Virus record (IMG/VR): IMGVR_UViG_3300041809_002179
Coordinates: 1 to 55,202 of that record
Direction: 5' to 3' (one strand)
From: a virus
DNA length: 55,202 nt
Numbering within the stretch: position 1 is the first letter of the stretch; every line of letters starts with the position of its first letter. Below, piece after piece: positions 8,073 through 16,628 of this stretch. Made by a program: the position numbers and the translations under genes. The notes below the pieces were generated by a model. That model searched no databases. It worked only from the letters and a program-made list of their open reading frames with translations, and was not told the origin of the DNA.

Positions 8073-10816
8073 TGGATCTCCTTGATCCCAACCCGTCGCC
8101 AGAAGTGTTTAAGAACCTTCTGACCAATTTCTCGCCGAACATTCGCGACCACTTTCCGTTCCCAACGATCCGGCCTTCACAAGAGTTAGGTCTACAGGCC
8201 ATCGAGCGAGCCTACGCGAGCGACAAGAAATTTATCATACTGGAATTACCCACTGGTGTAGGAAAATGTCTAGCAAAAGGAACCCTGGTTTTGATGTTTG
8301 ACGGTTCTACTCGAGAAATAGAAAAAGTCAAAGTGGGGGAACTGGTGATGGGACCGGACTCTCGTCCGCGCCGGGTACTTTCTCTTTCTTCTGGCGAATC
8401 TGAAATGTTCATTGTTCGGCCCGACAAGGGAGAGGCATACACCGTTAACGAAAACCATATTTTAAGTTTACGTCATTCCGGGCGGGTAGTTCGAGAGCAC
8501 CAGAAGTATCTGGACAAAGAAAATGTTTGTGAAATTTCTCTCCAAGAGTATGTAGGAAAAAGCAAATGGTTCAAACACTGTTTCAAGGGGTTCAAAACTG
8601 GGGTAGAATTTGTCAACCGACCAGTTCCGCTGTCCCCGTATTTCATCGGCTTGTGGTTGGGTGACGGGAACTCTCGATGGCCAACTGTCACAACCTCTGA
8701 CAAAGAAATCACAACCTTTTTAGAAGGGTTTGCGAAATCCTACGATCTTTTCCTCACACAAGACGACGTAGCCTCAGTCGGACCAACAGGAATTATCACC
8801 TATTCTTGGAATATTTCCAGCAAAAATCATGGGGGAAGTCAGAGGCAAAAACAGAGACAGAACCCTGTTCTTAACCGAATGCGAAGACTAAATATCCTAG
8901 GAAACAAGCACATTCCCTCAAGCTACCTCGTAAACTCCAGGCGGAAACGGCTTGAACTTTTAGCTGGTCTTTTGGATTCGGATGGTGAATTGGTACACAA
9001 CACTTATGGTATTTGGAGCAAGTGGCAACAGTTGGCAAACCAAATTTGCTTCTTAGCTCGCTCTCTAGGATTTGCTTCTTTTGTCAAACCTGGAATAGCC
9101 AAACTCGACGGAAAGGAATTCCCTGGATTTCGAGTCACGATTTACGGAAAAGGACTCGAGCAAATCCCAGTTCTATTGAAACGCAAAAAAGCAACCACAA
9201 GAACCCAAATCAAAAATGCTCTGCACACAGGAATCACCATAGTCCCTGCTGGGCGGGGAGAATATTTTGGATTTAGCCTAGATGTAGATGGTAGGTTCCT
9301 GCTTGGAGATTTCACTGTAACTCACAACAGTGGTATCGCGGTTGCCGCCGCGTCCTGGGCTAAGACCCTCCCCACCACAGGGGAATTCCAACAAGGTGCG
9401 TACATCCTTTCCCCACAGAAGACTCTTACCGCGCAGTACATGAAGGACTTCGCCAACCTGGGCCTTCTAGAACTCAAGGGTAAAGCGAACTATTGGTGCC
9501 ATCAGTTTGAAACCGATTGTGACACCGCTTCACTTTTACACGGTGGACGGGACGACGAAGACGCCGGGGATAACCGGGGCAATCCGGACCTTTGTTGCGA
9601 ATACAAGCCTGCAAAGAAAGCATTCATTGCCGGCTTGATGGGTGTGACCAACTTCGCATACTATCTGAACGAAACGCAGTATTCCGGACAGCTCAAGAAC
9701 CGACAATTGTTGATCCTGGACGAAGGACACAACACCGAAGGCCAGATCCTGGGATTCACCGACACCGTGATCAATCCCAAGCGCAGCGAAGAGCACGGTG
9801 CGGGAAAACTTCCGTTTATCAAACCGGGCGAGAACGCCAAGACGCGAGAGTGGTTGGTCAAAACCTTCGTACCGGCGACGCAGGAATACATGCGCAATCT
9901 GGAAGAGCTGATGAATGAAGCGAAGTATGCCCAGAACCGCGAGGACCAGATCAAATACGGGCGCAAACTGGACAGTACCGACAAATTCCTTTGCCGGCTG
10001 AACCGCTTTATCAATAGCGAAGACCCCGGCAACTGGCTTTGTTGGTCGGACAAAGACAGCAACGTTCTGACCATCAAACCGTTGACTGCTACCTTGTACG
10101 CAGATGAAGTTCTGTTTCGCAAGGCGAAGAAGATTTTAATCATGTCCGCGACGATCCTGGACTTCAACACATTTATGAGGAACTTGGGGATCAAGCGTGA
10201 AGACGCTGAGATCTTGGCCGTACCTAGTGAATTCCCGGTTGAGAACCGCCCGATCTTCTACCGTCCGGTTGGCTTGATGTCCCATAAGTACATCGACCAG
10301 ACATTACCCAAGATGGGCGCGATGGTGGAGAAGATCCTCGACAAATATGCAAAGCACAAGGGAATCACCCAGACACACAGCTATCGCATCACCAAGTACC
10401 TTACAGATTTCTTACGGGGCAAGCCTGCCTCGAAGCGCATCCTCACGCACACTGGCGAAATCCAGGGATCGCGTGACCTGGCTGTACAGAAGCACCTTTC
10501 AAGTCCGGACCCTACCGTCCTCTTCTCTCCAAGTATGACCGAGGGTCTGGACTTGAAAGAAGATCTCGCCCGCTTTGGCATCTCCTGCAAAGTACCATAT
10601 CCATACATGGATCCCTACGTCAAAGCGCGCATGCAGCGCGACCCTGCGTGGTACGAATGGTTGACCGCGCTGGCGATAGTCCAAGGCACCGGGCGTATCG
10701 TACGCTCCCGAACTGACAAAGGGCATTTCTATATCCTGGATGGCAGCTTTGAGTACTTTCTCACGAAGAACCAAAAGGTACTGCCAAAATGGTGGACAGA
10801 CAGTATCATTTGGTAG
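8072..10816 (+). CDS. XPD/DinG-like superfamily 2 helicase, intein-containing precursor
   Basis: 914-residue precursor from the ATG at 8072. The Walker A motif ELPTGVGK (58-65) is interrupted after its Lys by an intein and continues with SGIAVA. Removing residues 66-419 leaves a 560-residue helicase. Four cysteines (YWCHQ, TDCD and DLCC) follow shortly, as in the Fe-S domain of XPD, DinG and Rad3. DEGH (about 550-553) is the DEAH box and QGTGRIVRS (about 871) is motif VI. It likely unwinds 5'-tailed DNA in replication or repair. The protein must splice to restore ATP binding. Confidence 0.88.
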   Translation: MDLLDPNPSPEVFKNLLTNFSPNIRDHFPFPTIRPSQELGLQAIERAYASDKKFIILELPTGVGKCLAKGTLVLMFDGSTREIEKVKVGELVMGPDSRPRRVLSLSSGESEMFIVRPDKGEAYTVNENHILSLRHSGRVVREHQKYLDKENVCEISLQEYVGKSKWFKHCFKGFKTGVEFVNRPVPLSPYFIGLWLGDGNSRWPTVTTSDKEITTFLEGFAKSYDLFLTQDDVASVGPTGIITYSWNISSKNHGGSQRQKQRQNPVLNRMRRLNILGNKHIPSSYLVNSRRKRLELLAGLLDSDGELVHNTYGIWSKWQQLANQICFLARSLGFASFVKPGIAKLDGKEFPGFRVTIYGKGLEQIPVLLKRKKATTRTQIKNALHTGITIVPAGRGEYFGFSLDVDGRFLLGDFTVTHNSGIAVAAASWAKTLPTTGEFQQGAYILSPQKTLTAQYMKDFANLGLLELKGKANYWCHQFETDCDTASLLHGGRDDEDAGDNRGNPDLCCEYKPAKKAFIAGLMGVTNFAYYLNETQYSGQLKNRQLLILDEGHNTEGQILGFTDTVINPKRSEEHGAGKLPFIKPGENAKTREWLVKTFVPATQEYMRNLEELMNEAKYAQNREDQIKYGRKLDSTDKFLCRLNRFINSEDPGNWLCWSDKDSNVLTIKPLTATLYADEVLFRKAKKILIMSATILDFNTFMRNLGIKREDAEILAVPSEFPVENRPIFYRPVGLMSHKYIDQTLPKMGAMVEKILDKYAKHKGITQTHSYRITKYLTDFLRGKPASKRILTHTGEIQGSRDLAVQKHLSSPDPTVLFSPSMTEGLDLKEDLARFGISCKVPYPYMDPYVKARMQRDPAWYEWLTALAIVQGTGRIVRSRTDKGHFYILDGSFEYFLTKNQKVLPKWWTDSIIW
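8267..9328 (+). mobile_element. Intein with LAGLIDADG homing endonuclease
   Basis: 354 residues inserted exactly in Walker A. The N-terminal block CLAKGTLVLMFDG begins with the splicing Cys, and the C-terminal block ends GDFTVTHN before extein Ser (+1). Endonuclease motifs FIGLWLGDGN and LAGLLDSDGE are the paired dodecapeptides, each with its acidic residue. All splicing residues appear intact, so it should be active both in splicing and homing. ATP-binding loops are a favoured intein site because they are conserved. Confidence 0.93.
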
Positions 10817-10817
10817 G

Positions 10818-10934
10818 ATGCTAACTCTCAAAGACAAGAAGTGGCTGTTCAGCCTTGCTTTCTACATTGTCATCGCCTTGAAAGGCGATGGAACTTTCTT
10901 TGGTAGCTTGAAAGAACGAATGTTGGGAGAATAG
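10818..10934 (+). CDS. Small membrane peptide
   Basis: 38 residues starting one base after the helicase stop. It begins MLTLKDKKW, has one hydrophobic segment (LFSLAFYIVIAL) and ends with a charged GSLKERMLGE. The upstream GGTAGG is only a modest ribosome site. Its position between tightly packed genes supports it. Confidence 0.45.
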   Translation: MLTLKDKKWLFSLAFYIVIALKGDGTFFGSLKERMLGE

Positions 10935-10936
10935 AG

Positions 10937-11257
10937 ATGAAATACCGCTGCCCCGCCTGTGGCGTAATTCTTGAACGCGACAGCAAGAAGATGTGGGTCA
11001 AATCGTATTGCGATGTGGCGGGGAGAACAGCCCGCCTTCAACGAGTGATGACAATCGAAATCACTCCCATTCCAAAACGGAAGCGGGTGCGCTGCTGTGA
11101 TAATGGATTCTTCGGCACTAAACACAAATGCCAAAAGCAATCCGGTCCGACCTTCGAGATCGCTTCAATGCCCATGATTTCAAAGAGCGAGATTATCAAT
11201 CGTCGATTTGAGCGCCCTACACTGAAGCACAAACGGCGCTGCCGGCCTGGTCAATGA
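10937..11257 (+). CDS. Zinc-ribbon hypothetical protein
   Basis: 106 basic residues. The N-terminus MKYRCPACGVI is a zinc-ribbon knuckle, paired with cysteines at SYCDVAG, VRCCDNG or HKCQKQ. The C-terminus is Arg/Lys-rich (KHKRRCRPGQ), so nucleic-acid binding is plausible. A GGGAGAATAGAG ribosome site precedes it, and its stop overlaps the next start. Confidence 0.6.
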   Translation: MKYRCPACGVILERDSKKMWVKSYCDVAGRTARLQRVMTIEITPIPKRKRVRCCDNGFFGTKHKCQKQSGPTFEIASMPMISKSEIINRRFERPTLKHKRRCRPGQ

Positions 11258-11430
11258 AAAAGTTACCCCGAAAAGTAGGATCGAAGCGGCGGGATGGGCT
11301 TGAAGGTTTGCGGTTACTTGCTGCGATTACGAAATTTTGTCCAAAATGTGGTAGTGTGATGTGGAAAGAAAATCTAGGATGTATGGTTGGCTTCGTGTGG
11401 CACTGTGACAAATGTGGAGAGCGATGCTGA
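11254..11430 (+). CDS. Small two-knuckle zinc ribbon
   Basis: 58 residues overlapping the previous gene by ATGA. A basic N-terminus (KKLPRKVGSKRRDG) precedes KFCPKCGSVMW and WHCDKCGERC, two CxxCG knuckles that together would hold one zinc. It is a typical small phage zinc-ribbon protein of unknown target. Confidence 0.6.
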   Translation: MKKLPRKVGSKRRDGLEGLRLLAAITKFCPKCGSVMWKENLGCMVGFVWHCDKCGERC

Positions 11431-11795
11431 AACTCGTCCAACAACGCGGGGAGAAAACTTGCGGGCAAGTCGTGGTTGCTATGCTTGGCAACATATCCTA
11501 CGAAGAAGCTGTCACTCTTATCGGCCATGAGGGCAGAACTTTCACTGGTCAACTTTACTTTGCGTTCCAATGTTTGGGTTTCGATTGTCCTGATCGCCTG
11601 GTAAGAAAAGGAAAGAAAACCGAACTGCCCGCCAGGTGTGCGGCCAAACTATCTTGCAAGGGAGACCGACACTGGGGACACTGGGTCGCATATTTTGAAG
11701 GCACCGTGTATGATCCTTGGTACGGAGTCAATCCGGTTTATCCCAAACGGGTCCGAGTGACGTCGTTTCTCCCTCTTCAGCTTCGTTCCCGGTAA
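11424..11795 (+). CDS. Peptidase C39-like papain-fold protein
   Basis: 123 residues from the ATG at 11424, chosen because GGAGAG lies just upstream. The motif QQRGEKTCGQVVVAM places Cys at 13 and Gln at 6-7. HWVAYF gives His 86 and VYDPWYG gives Asp 97, the Cys-His-Asp order of C39-type cysteine peptidases. It is short and has no transport domain, so it may cleave a small target or be a catalytically repurposed member. The neighbours are zinc ribbon and replicative helicase genes. Confidence 0.55.
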   Translation: MLKLVQQRGEKTCGQVVVAMLGNISYEEAVTLIGHEGRTFTGQLYFAFQCLGFDCPDRLVRKGKKTELPARCAAKLSCKGDRHWGHWVAYFEGTVYDPWYGVNPVYPKRVRVTSFLPLQLRSR

Positions 11796-11806
11796 TAGAT
11801 AGCCCT

Positions 11807-13315
11807 ATGGCAGATCTCAGCACTTTAAGTTTCTGGCGATTGTTCCACTCCCTTCTCCGACACAGCAACGGCAAGGGCGAAACTGCTCGGGCGCTAGAAG
11901 CCTACGAGTGGATAAATGATAACCTGACACAATTGCGCAAGTGTTGTGTCGACTACGAATTAGACCTAATCGGCGGAATTTACGATCTAAGCCGGGACAC
12001 CGAAACTCTCCCCACCTACGACATAGTTAAAGAGCGAGTCCAAAATCTCGACAAAAATGAGGGAGCGTTAGAAGCTCTCAAAGAGTATGAAAGTATCCGC
12101 GATTCCCAATTAACCGTTCACCAAGTTCCCGAAATGAATGTGGTTCTAAAGGACCACGCAACCACGTTTGAGAATCTCAAATTGGCCAGCATCCTCGACC
12201 GAGCCAAGCGGATTGTAACCAGCAGCATTGATTATAAACCGAAGGGTGGAAAAAGCGTAAAACTATCCGGAGCCAAGGATTGCATCAACTTTATCATGGA
12301 ATCCATTGAAGATGGAGTTTTAGTCGGATCAACGAGCGGAGTCAATCGTCCTATTGTAGTACAAAAGGAAGCAGCGGAGGCTGGAGTTTGGTATGACCGT
12401 GCCAAGTTGTCGGGTTTCCTTCCTTCCGGTCTGCCTGACATCAAATTCATGCGTAGTAATTTCGTGGGCCTTTTGGGGCATGCGGGGCATGGGAAATCCA
12501 CCCTGGGTAGATTTATCCTGTACACCATCGCGGCGGCGGGGCATCCTTGTCTCCATATTTCCATAGAAAATGACCAAGAGAACGAACGCAACAAATACGT
12601 TTTGCTCCATGCTCACAACCCCTGCTTCGACGGGGAATTTGCTACTTTGTCCTACGCTGATTATTACAAAGGAAAACTCACTGGGATGCAACGGAGTTGG
12701 ATTGATTTCGTGGCTGACGACTTCGAGAAGAACATCGCCGGCAAGATGGTTATACGACAACCACATGAACAAACCTGGGATGCTATACGCGGGATTTCTG
12801 AAACGCAAGACCGAGTAGACGAATTCGAAGCAGAATTGATAGACTATGTCCAATTGATAGACGCGCCGGGGCGTAGCACCGATGACCGGAAGTCAAAAAT
12901 GAACGCAATTGTTAAAGACATTCGACAGTACGCACTGCGATCAGGAACTGAGACTAAGCGCAAAGTCATAATCTCTCCGGTACAAGGGAACGAAGAAGGC
13001 AAAAAGTTCGCACAGGATAACGAAGGCCGCTGGGAACTCTCTGGCGTCAACAACGAAAAGGAACTGTCCCGTAGCATGGATGTTATCCTGGGAATTTTCC
13101 AAATGAATCAATACCTCACTCCCGAAGGGCCGGAAACCGATATGGTCATATCTTCTCCGAAAGCCCGCGATGTTGGTTTCAAGCCATTCCACATGGTGAT
13201 GTCCAGCTGTGGCTGGTTTAAATTGGTCGGAGGATCTAACGTAAAAATCGGGGACTCCCTACCAAGTCTCCCTTCTGACTCTATTGAGTCTGTTGATATC
13301 GGTAGCACTCTCTAA
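11807..13315 (+). CDS. DnaB-like replicative helicase
   Basis: 502 residues. The N-terminal half is helical. The RecA-type ATPase core has Walker A GHAGHGKST at about 224-232 and a Walker B strand LIDYVQLID near 343-352, followed by SPVQGNEEGKKF and a strand resembling the DnaB H4 region. It would form a hexamer and unwind the fork. The next gene, separated by a repeat-bearing spacer, may load it or initiate replication. Confidence 0.75.
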   Translation: MADLSTLSFWRLFHSLLRHSNGKGETARALEAYEWINDNLTQLRKCCVDYELDLIGGIYDLSRDTETLPTYDIVKERVQNLDKNEGALEALKEYESIRDSQLTVHQVPEMNVVLKDHATTFENLKLASILDRAKRIVTSSIDYKPKGGKSVKLSGAKDCINFIMESIEDGVLVGSTSGVNRPIVVQKEAAEAGVWYDRAKLSGFLPSGLPDIKFMRSNFVGLLGHAGHGKSTLGRFILYTIAAAGHPCLHISIENDQENERNKYVLLHAHNPCFDGEFATLSYADYYKGKLTGMQRSWIDFVADDFEKNIAGKMVIRQPHEQTWDAIRGISETQDRVDEFEAELIDYVQLIDAPGRSTDDRKSKMNAIVKDIRQYALRSGTETKRKVIISPVQGNEEGKKFAQDNEGRWELSGVNNEKELSRSMDVILGIFQMNQYLTPEGPETDMVISSPKARDVGFKPFHMVMSSCGWFKLVGGSNVKIGDSLPSLPSDSIESVDIGSTL

Positions 13316-13333
13316 AATCAAGTATCTCATTTG

Positions 13334-13362
13334 ACGCGGGTTACACGCGGGCAACACGCGGG
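13334..13362 (+). repeat. Three ACGCGGG repeats at 11-bp spacing (iteron-like)
   Basis: Copies of ACGCGGG start at 13334, 13345 and 13356, exactly 11 bp apart, each preceded by A/C-rich bases (ACACGCGGG in copies 2 and 3). One copy per helical turn is typical of binding sites on one DNA face. They lie in the only gap between the DnaB-like gene and the putative initiator gene, just upstream of its ribosome site. They could be origin iterons or an autoregulatory operator. Confidence 0.55.
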
Positions 13363-13382
13363 GACCAAAGTGAAGGAGACAA

Positions 13383-13919
13383 GTGCCAAGACGAATCATT
13401 GACGGGGAAAAAACCTGGAAGTCTACAAAACTGGGCCAAGTGGAACCCGAGTCCTACCGAGCGGAGTACACTTGGATGTTTGCCGTGGCAAATGACGTGG
13501 CTACATTTGAGTGCGATCCACGAACTATTTGGGGAACCGCCTACGCGATAAATCGACCTAGCATCACTCCGGAAGAAGTCTCTAAGATGTTGGAAGAATT
13601 CGAACGAGTCAAACTTTTGTTCCGTTGGAAAGTAGGCAACAAAATCTGGGGATACTGGACCGGAACAGACAAAAGAGGTCTGCTCCCGAAGCCCAGTGAA
13701 CGTTACAATAAGGGACCGGAACCTCCTGCCGCGGATTTGGAGCGGTTCCTCAGCGGGGATACAGCGGATGAGCCGCGCCAGTTCCGCGAGAATTCGCGAC
13801 AGGGTTTGGGTTTGGGTTTGGGTTTGGGTTTGGATGAGGGTCAGGTTGAGGTTGAGGAACAGGAGACAGACAGGACTCACGACAACAGCAAAAACCTAGT
13901 CGTACAGATCGAGGAGTAG
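13383..13919 (+). CDS. Probable replisome organiser / replication protein
   Basis: 178 residues from GTG with an AAGGAG site. The N-terminal 110 residues (PRRIIDGEKTWKSTKLG, WMFAVANDVATFECDP, PSITPEEVSKMLEEFERV, YWTGTDKRGLLPKPS) look like the winged-helix replication proteins found beside phage helicase genes. That assignment is from gene order and pattern, not a signature motif. The C-terminal third is low-complexity, with five GL repeats and an acidic tail. Function inferred: origin recognition or helicase loading. Confidence 0.5.
   Translation: MPRRIIDGEKTWKSTKLGQVEPESYRAEYTWMFAVANDVATFECDPRTIWGTAYAINRPSITPEEVSKMLEEFERVKLLFRWKVGNKIWGYWTGTDKRGLLPKPSERYNKGPEPPAADLERFLSGDTADEPRQFRENSRQGLGLGLGLGLDEGQVEVEEQETDRTHDNSKNLVVQIEE
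13802..13831 (+). repeat. GGGTTT hexanucleotide repeat, five copies
   Basis: Five uninterrupted GGGTTT units encode (Gly-Leu)5 in the linker of the putative replication protein; degenerate GAGGTT-like units follow. Because the unit is six bases, slippage changes linker length without a frameshift. The G-runs could also form a quadruplex. Confidence 0.85.
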
Positions 13920-13921
13920 CC

Positions 13922-14512
13922 ATGGGTATCAAGAATGCGGAAGCCCTCCGCGCCGGAAAACAAAATCAATCCTCATATCTCGCAAATGAGCTCCGGGGTT
14001 TAACCGGGGAGAAACTTTTGAACCCTTCGGATTTCACCACATGGGCCTCCGAAGCGGAAAAGTTGAAGGGCCGCGATCCGTTTGAATTGGCCGCCATTAT
14101 GTATTGGGCCGTTAAGGAGAGCGACTATTGGTCGGGTTGGGGCCTCACCATGGAGAAGTTTGTCAAAAAAGTTGATGACATTTCGCGGGACTATCGGGCA
14201 GCTCAGCGCCAAAAGCAGATTCTTGAGAACCAGACTTCAGGCGTCAAGTATTCTCCCACGTGTCTGGCCCTTTTCGCTCGCTATCCTGGGAAGACCCGGC
14301 CTTACATCGAGGATGAAGACACCAAAGCGCGGGCAGACGTCAAGGTTGTGGAGTTTAGCAAGACGTGCAGGGAATGTAAGGGGAAGCATGAAGTGAAGAG
14401 TAAGCTGCCCCGAATCAAAGGCAAGCCGATTTTGTGCCACACTTGTGAGGCCTACCGAGTTAAAATCTGGTCGGGCATCAAAACACAAGTCCACAAAGAA
14501 CTTTATGCGTAA
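13922..14512 (+). CDS. Hypothetical zinc-knuckle protein
   Basis: 196 residues. The first two thirds are helical and charged. The C-terminal third has TCRECKG and LCHTCE, two CxxC pairs that would bind zinc, in a Lys-rich context. The gene follows the putative initiator by two bases and overlaps the next, so it belongs to the replication operon. It could be a helicase loader or a DNA-binding accessory factor; no direct evidence. Confidence 0.6.
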   Translation: MGIKNAEALRAGKQNQSSYLANELRGLTGEKLLNPSDFTTWASEAEKLKGRDPFELAAIMYWAVKESDYWSGWGLTMEKFVKKVDDISRDYRAAQRQKQILENQTSGVKYSPTCLALFARYPGKTRPYIEDEDTKARADVKVVEFSKTCRECKGKHEVKSKLPRIKGKPILCHTCEAYRVKIWSGIKTQVHKELYA

Positions 14513-14807
14513 GTCGCGTCCCCGTTATCCTCGTCAGAAGGAAGTCACTTTGGTGCTCCGTGCCTTGGAAGCGGTTCCTCGGGACGTGCCCTTCCGTATG
14601 GGCTGGCGTGAATCGGAACATTATGTTCCCAACTGGCGTGTGCAGACCCAGACGAACGAGATTGAATGGACGGTTGACATTTACGCCGGGGGTTACTACA
14701 TCGTGCGAGTAGGCAGCCGGTTGACTGAAGAGGTCACGTCAGTGTCTTCCCTAGTCGGCTACCTTTGCCGCATGCTACGTGTACAGCGAGTATCTAAACC
14801 AGTATGA
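14505..14807 (+). CDS. Hypothetical protein
   Basis: 100 residues beginning MRKSRPRYPRQKE, overlapping the previous gene by 8 bases and the next by 4. The basic start is followed by mixed alpha/beta sequence (ESEHYVPNWRVQ, EWTVDIYAGGYYIVRVG). No family recognised. Confidence 0.55.
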   Translation: MRKSRPRYPRQKEVTLVLRALEAVPRDVPFRMGWRESEHYVPNWRVQTQTNEIEWTVDIYAGGYYIVRVGSRLTEEVTSVSSLVGYLCRMLRVQRVSKPV

Positions 14808-15550
14808 CCGAAGCCCCTATTGTTAACCTGCGGACCTTAGAAGATTTGAAAAAGGTTCTGTTTATGCAGCGTATGGTCACGCGCCAAGCTAAGGAGGAAC
14901 TCTTGGCTGTGGCTTCAGATGCAGAGCTATTTGAATCCCCAAAAGAACCGGCTCGCCTAGAAGACTTAATCGGGAATGAATTCGCTAAGAAGGCCGCGAC
15001 GTTCATGGCGGATGAACGACACATCTTAGAGAAATACGCAAACAACCCCACATTGACCGAGTTTAACCTCATCCCCCATCTGGCCGGAGGGACGCATTGG
15101 GGAGCCACGTTTGGCGTTACGCTGCTCGTTGGGGAGTTAGTGCTGGAACAAGTGAAGGCCATGGAGGGGAAGTTTGAACCTCTGCTTCGCCGCCTCTATT
15201 TAATTCTGCTCATGGAACTAGACAAGCCGAAACATAACTACCTTGTAGAGCCTTTAGAGAAGGCAACGAATTTCAAAGTCACAAAACCGGATGGCAGTCC
15301 GGTTCCGCTGGAAGATCAAGTTGCTTACAAAAGGCGGATGATTCACCATTTGGTCGAGTCTTATCTCGTGATTAGTCTGGAATATGGGATTGTGGAATCT
15401 CTTCAGTCTGGTTTCGTACTTACCGACCTAGGAAAGCGCGTTCTCCTTCATTTGTTGGACGCAGAAAAATTTGTCACCCTGCTTGTAGAGGCCCACACTA
15501 GACTTCAGGGAATAAAACCGAGTATTGAACGCAAGGATTCTCTCCTATGA
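14804..15550 (+). CDS. Hypothetical helical protein
   Basis: 248 residues, coupled to its neighbours by ATGA overlaps at both ends. Mostly helical; the tail YGIVESLQSGFVLTDLGK looks like a winged-helix wing. No known catalytic motif. The family is not recognised. Confidence 0.6.
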   Translation: MTEAPIVNLRTLEDLKKVLFMQRMVTRQAKEELLAVASDAELFESPKEPARLEDLIGNEFAKKAATFMADERHILEKYANNPTLTEFNLIPHLAGGTHWGATFGVTLLVGELVLEQVKAMEGKFEPLLRRLYLILLMELDKPKHNYLVEPLEKATNFKVTKPDGSPVPLEDQVAYKRRMIHHLVESYLVISLEYGIVESLQSGFVLTDLGKRVLLHLLDAEKFVTLLVEAHTRLQGIKPSIERKDSLL

Positions 15551-16161
15551 ACAAAATCTATCTGGCCGCACCTTTCAGTTGGCAGAAACGTATTTTGGGT
15601 TATGCTCAGGAGCTCACGCGGATGGGCTATGTTCAAACTGGTGAATGGCTAGACCAGGAACCTAGTTTTATTAATTGGGATAACAGCACCAACACGAAAT
15701 TTGCGGGACTGCATGCTGAGTGCCTGACCCTTTCCATTCGCGATTTACGAAATATTGCGGAGTGCGATACTTTGATTCTTTTTGAACCGGGCATTCCGCT
15801 GGAACGCAACACTCGCGTTGCGGAATTTGGTGTGGCCTTAGCTTGGGGGAAACAGTGCATTGTAATTGGCCCGGAGGACGAGGACAAAAAAGATATCATC
15901 AGCAGTATCTTTGTGATGCTTCGCGAGAAACCCAAGAATTGGGGAGGTAAGTGGAGCGCTGACATTTACAATATGTTGGATGGGATCAAACCGGTTATTG
16001 GTTTCCAGACTTGGGAACAATTTTTAGAGGACATTTCGAATCCGGAAGAAATTGAACTCTGCGCGGGTTGCAGCCGGGGTTTCTTCGAGTGTGACAGGTG
16101 CGATTGTGGTACTTATTTGGGATACAGAAGCAAATCCGGTTTACTGGTTATGGGCCCATGA
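15547..16161 (+). CDS. Nucleoside 2-deoxyribosyltransferase-like protein with zinc-type tail
   Basis: 204 residues. KIYLAAPFSWQKR at the N-terminus and RDLRNIAECDTLILFEPG, RVAEFGVALAWGKQCIVIG further on match the Rossmann-like deoxyribosyltransferase superfamily, with Asp and Glu in the expected catalytic places. The C-terminus adds an unusual cysteine cluster (CAGCSRGFFECDRCDC). It could move deoxyribose between bases or act on a nucleotide signal. A second family member lies at 25958. Confidence 0.65.
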   Translation: MNKIYLAAPFSWQKRILGYAQELTRMGYVQTGEWLDQEPSFINWDNSTNTKFAGLHAECLTLSIRDLRNIAECDTLILFEPGIPLERNTRVAEFGVALAWGKQCIVIGPEDEDKKDIISSIFVMLREKPKNWGGKWSADIYNMLDGIKPVIGFQTWEQFLEDISNPEEIELCAGCSRGFFECDRCDCGTYLGYRSKSGLLVMGP

Positions 16162-16628
16162 TTCTGGAAGTGAACCGTCTCCAGTACGTTCCTAATCCGC
16201 TATTCTACTTTCACTTGTCCTGGGCACTTCTGCTTGGCCTTCTGATAGGACTTGAGAGGCAAATTCATCATAGGGTCGCTGGCCTACGAACGACGGCCCT
16301 CGTCACCCTAGGATCAGCTCTTTTCTCCAGCATTCCGACTATGCTGATCTCTCCGTCCACAGATTTGCTGCGGATTGCTTCCACTGTTGTAACTGGCGTT
16401 GGATTCTTGGGGGGTGGAATTCTTTTACGAGAAGGGGTTAGCACTTCGTCGGTTCGCGTGAAAGGAATCAATACAGCGGCGACCCTTTGGTGCGCGGCGG
16501 CGGTGGGAGCTGCCTCTGGTCTTGGCTTGTGGACGCAAGCGGGATTCGCTACGGGTCTTCTCCTGGTGGTCAATATTGTGCTCCGGATTTTGGTTAAAAA
16601 ATTTGACCGGCCTATGGTTGAAGAATGA
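16158..16628 (+). CDS. MgtC/SapB-family inner-membrane protein
   Basis: 156 residues from the ATG overlapping the previous stop. Family signatures are evident: LLLGLLIGLERQ with GLRTTALVTLGSALFS, then STVVTGVGFLGGGILLREG and VKGINTAATLWCAAAVGAASG. There are four to five membrane segments, and the protein is the length of the MgtC N-terminal domain alone. In Salmonella MgtC inhibits the F1Fo ATP synthase and aids low-magnesium and intracellular growth. In a phage it may tune host membrane energetics during infection. It is embedded in the replication transcript. Confidence 0.8.
   Translation: MILEVNRLQYVPNPLFYFHLSWALLLGLLIGLERQIHHRVAGLRTTALVTLGSALFSSIPTMLISPSTDLLRIASTVVTGVGFLGGGILLREGVSTSSVRVKGINTAATLWCAAAVGAASGLGLWTQAGFATGLLLVVNIVLRILVKKFDRPMVEE

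Noticed and set aside
13802-13860. CRISPR-like repeat
   Set aside because: Units are six bases without spacers; it is a coding microsatellite. No CRISPR array was seen anywhere in the window.
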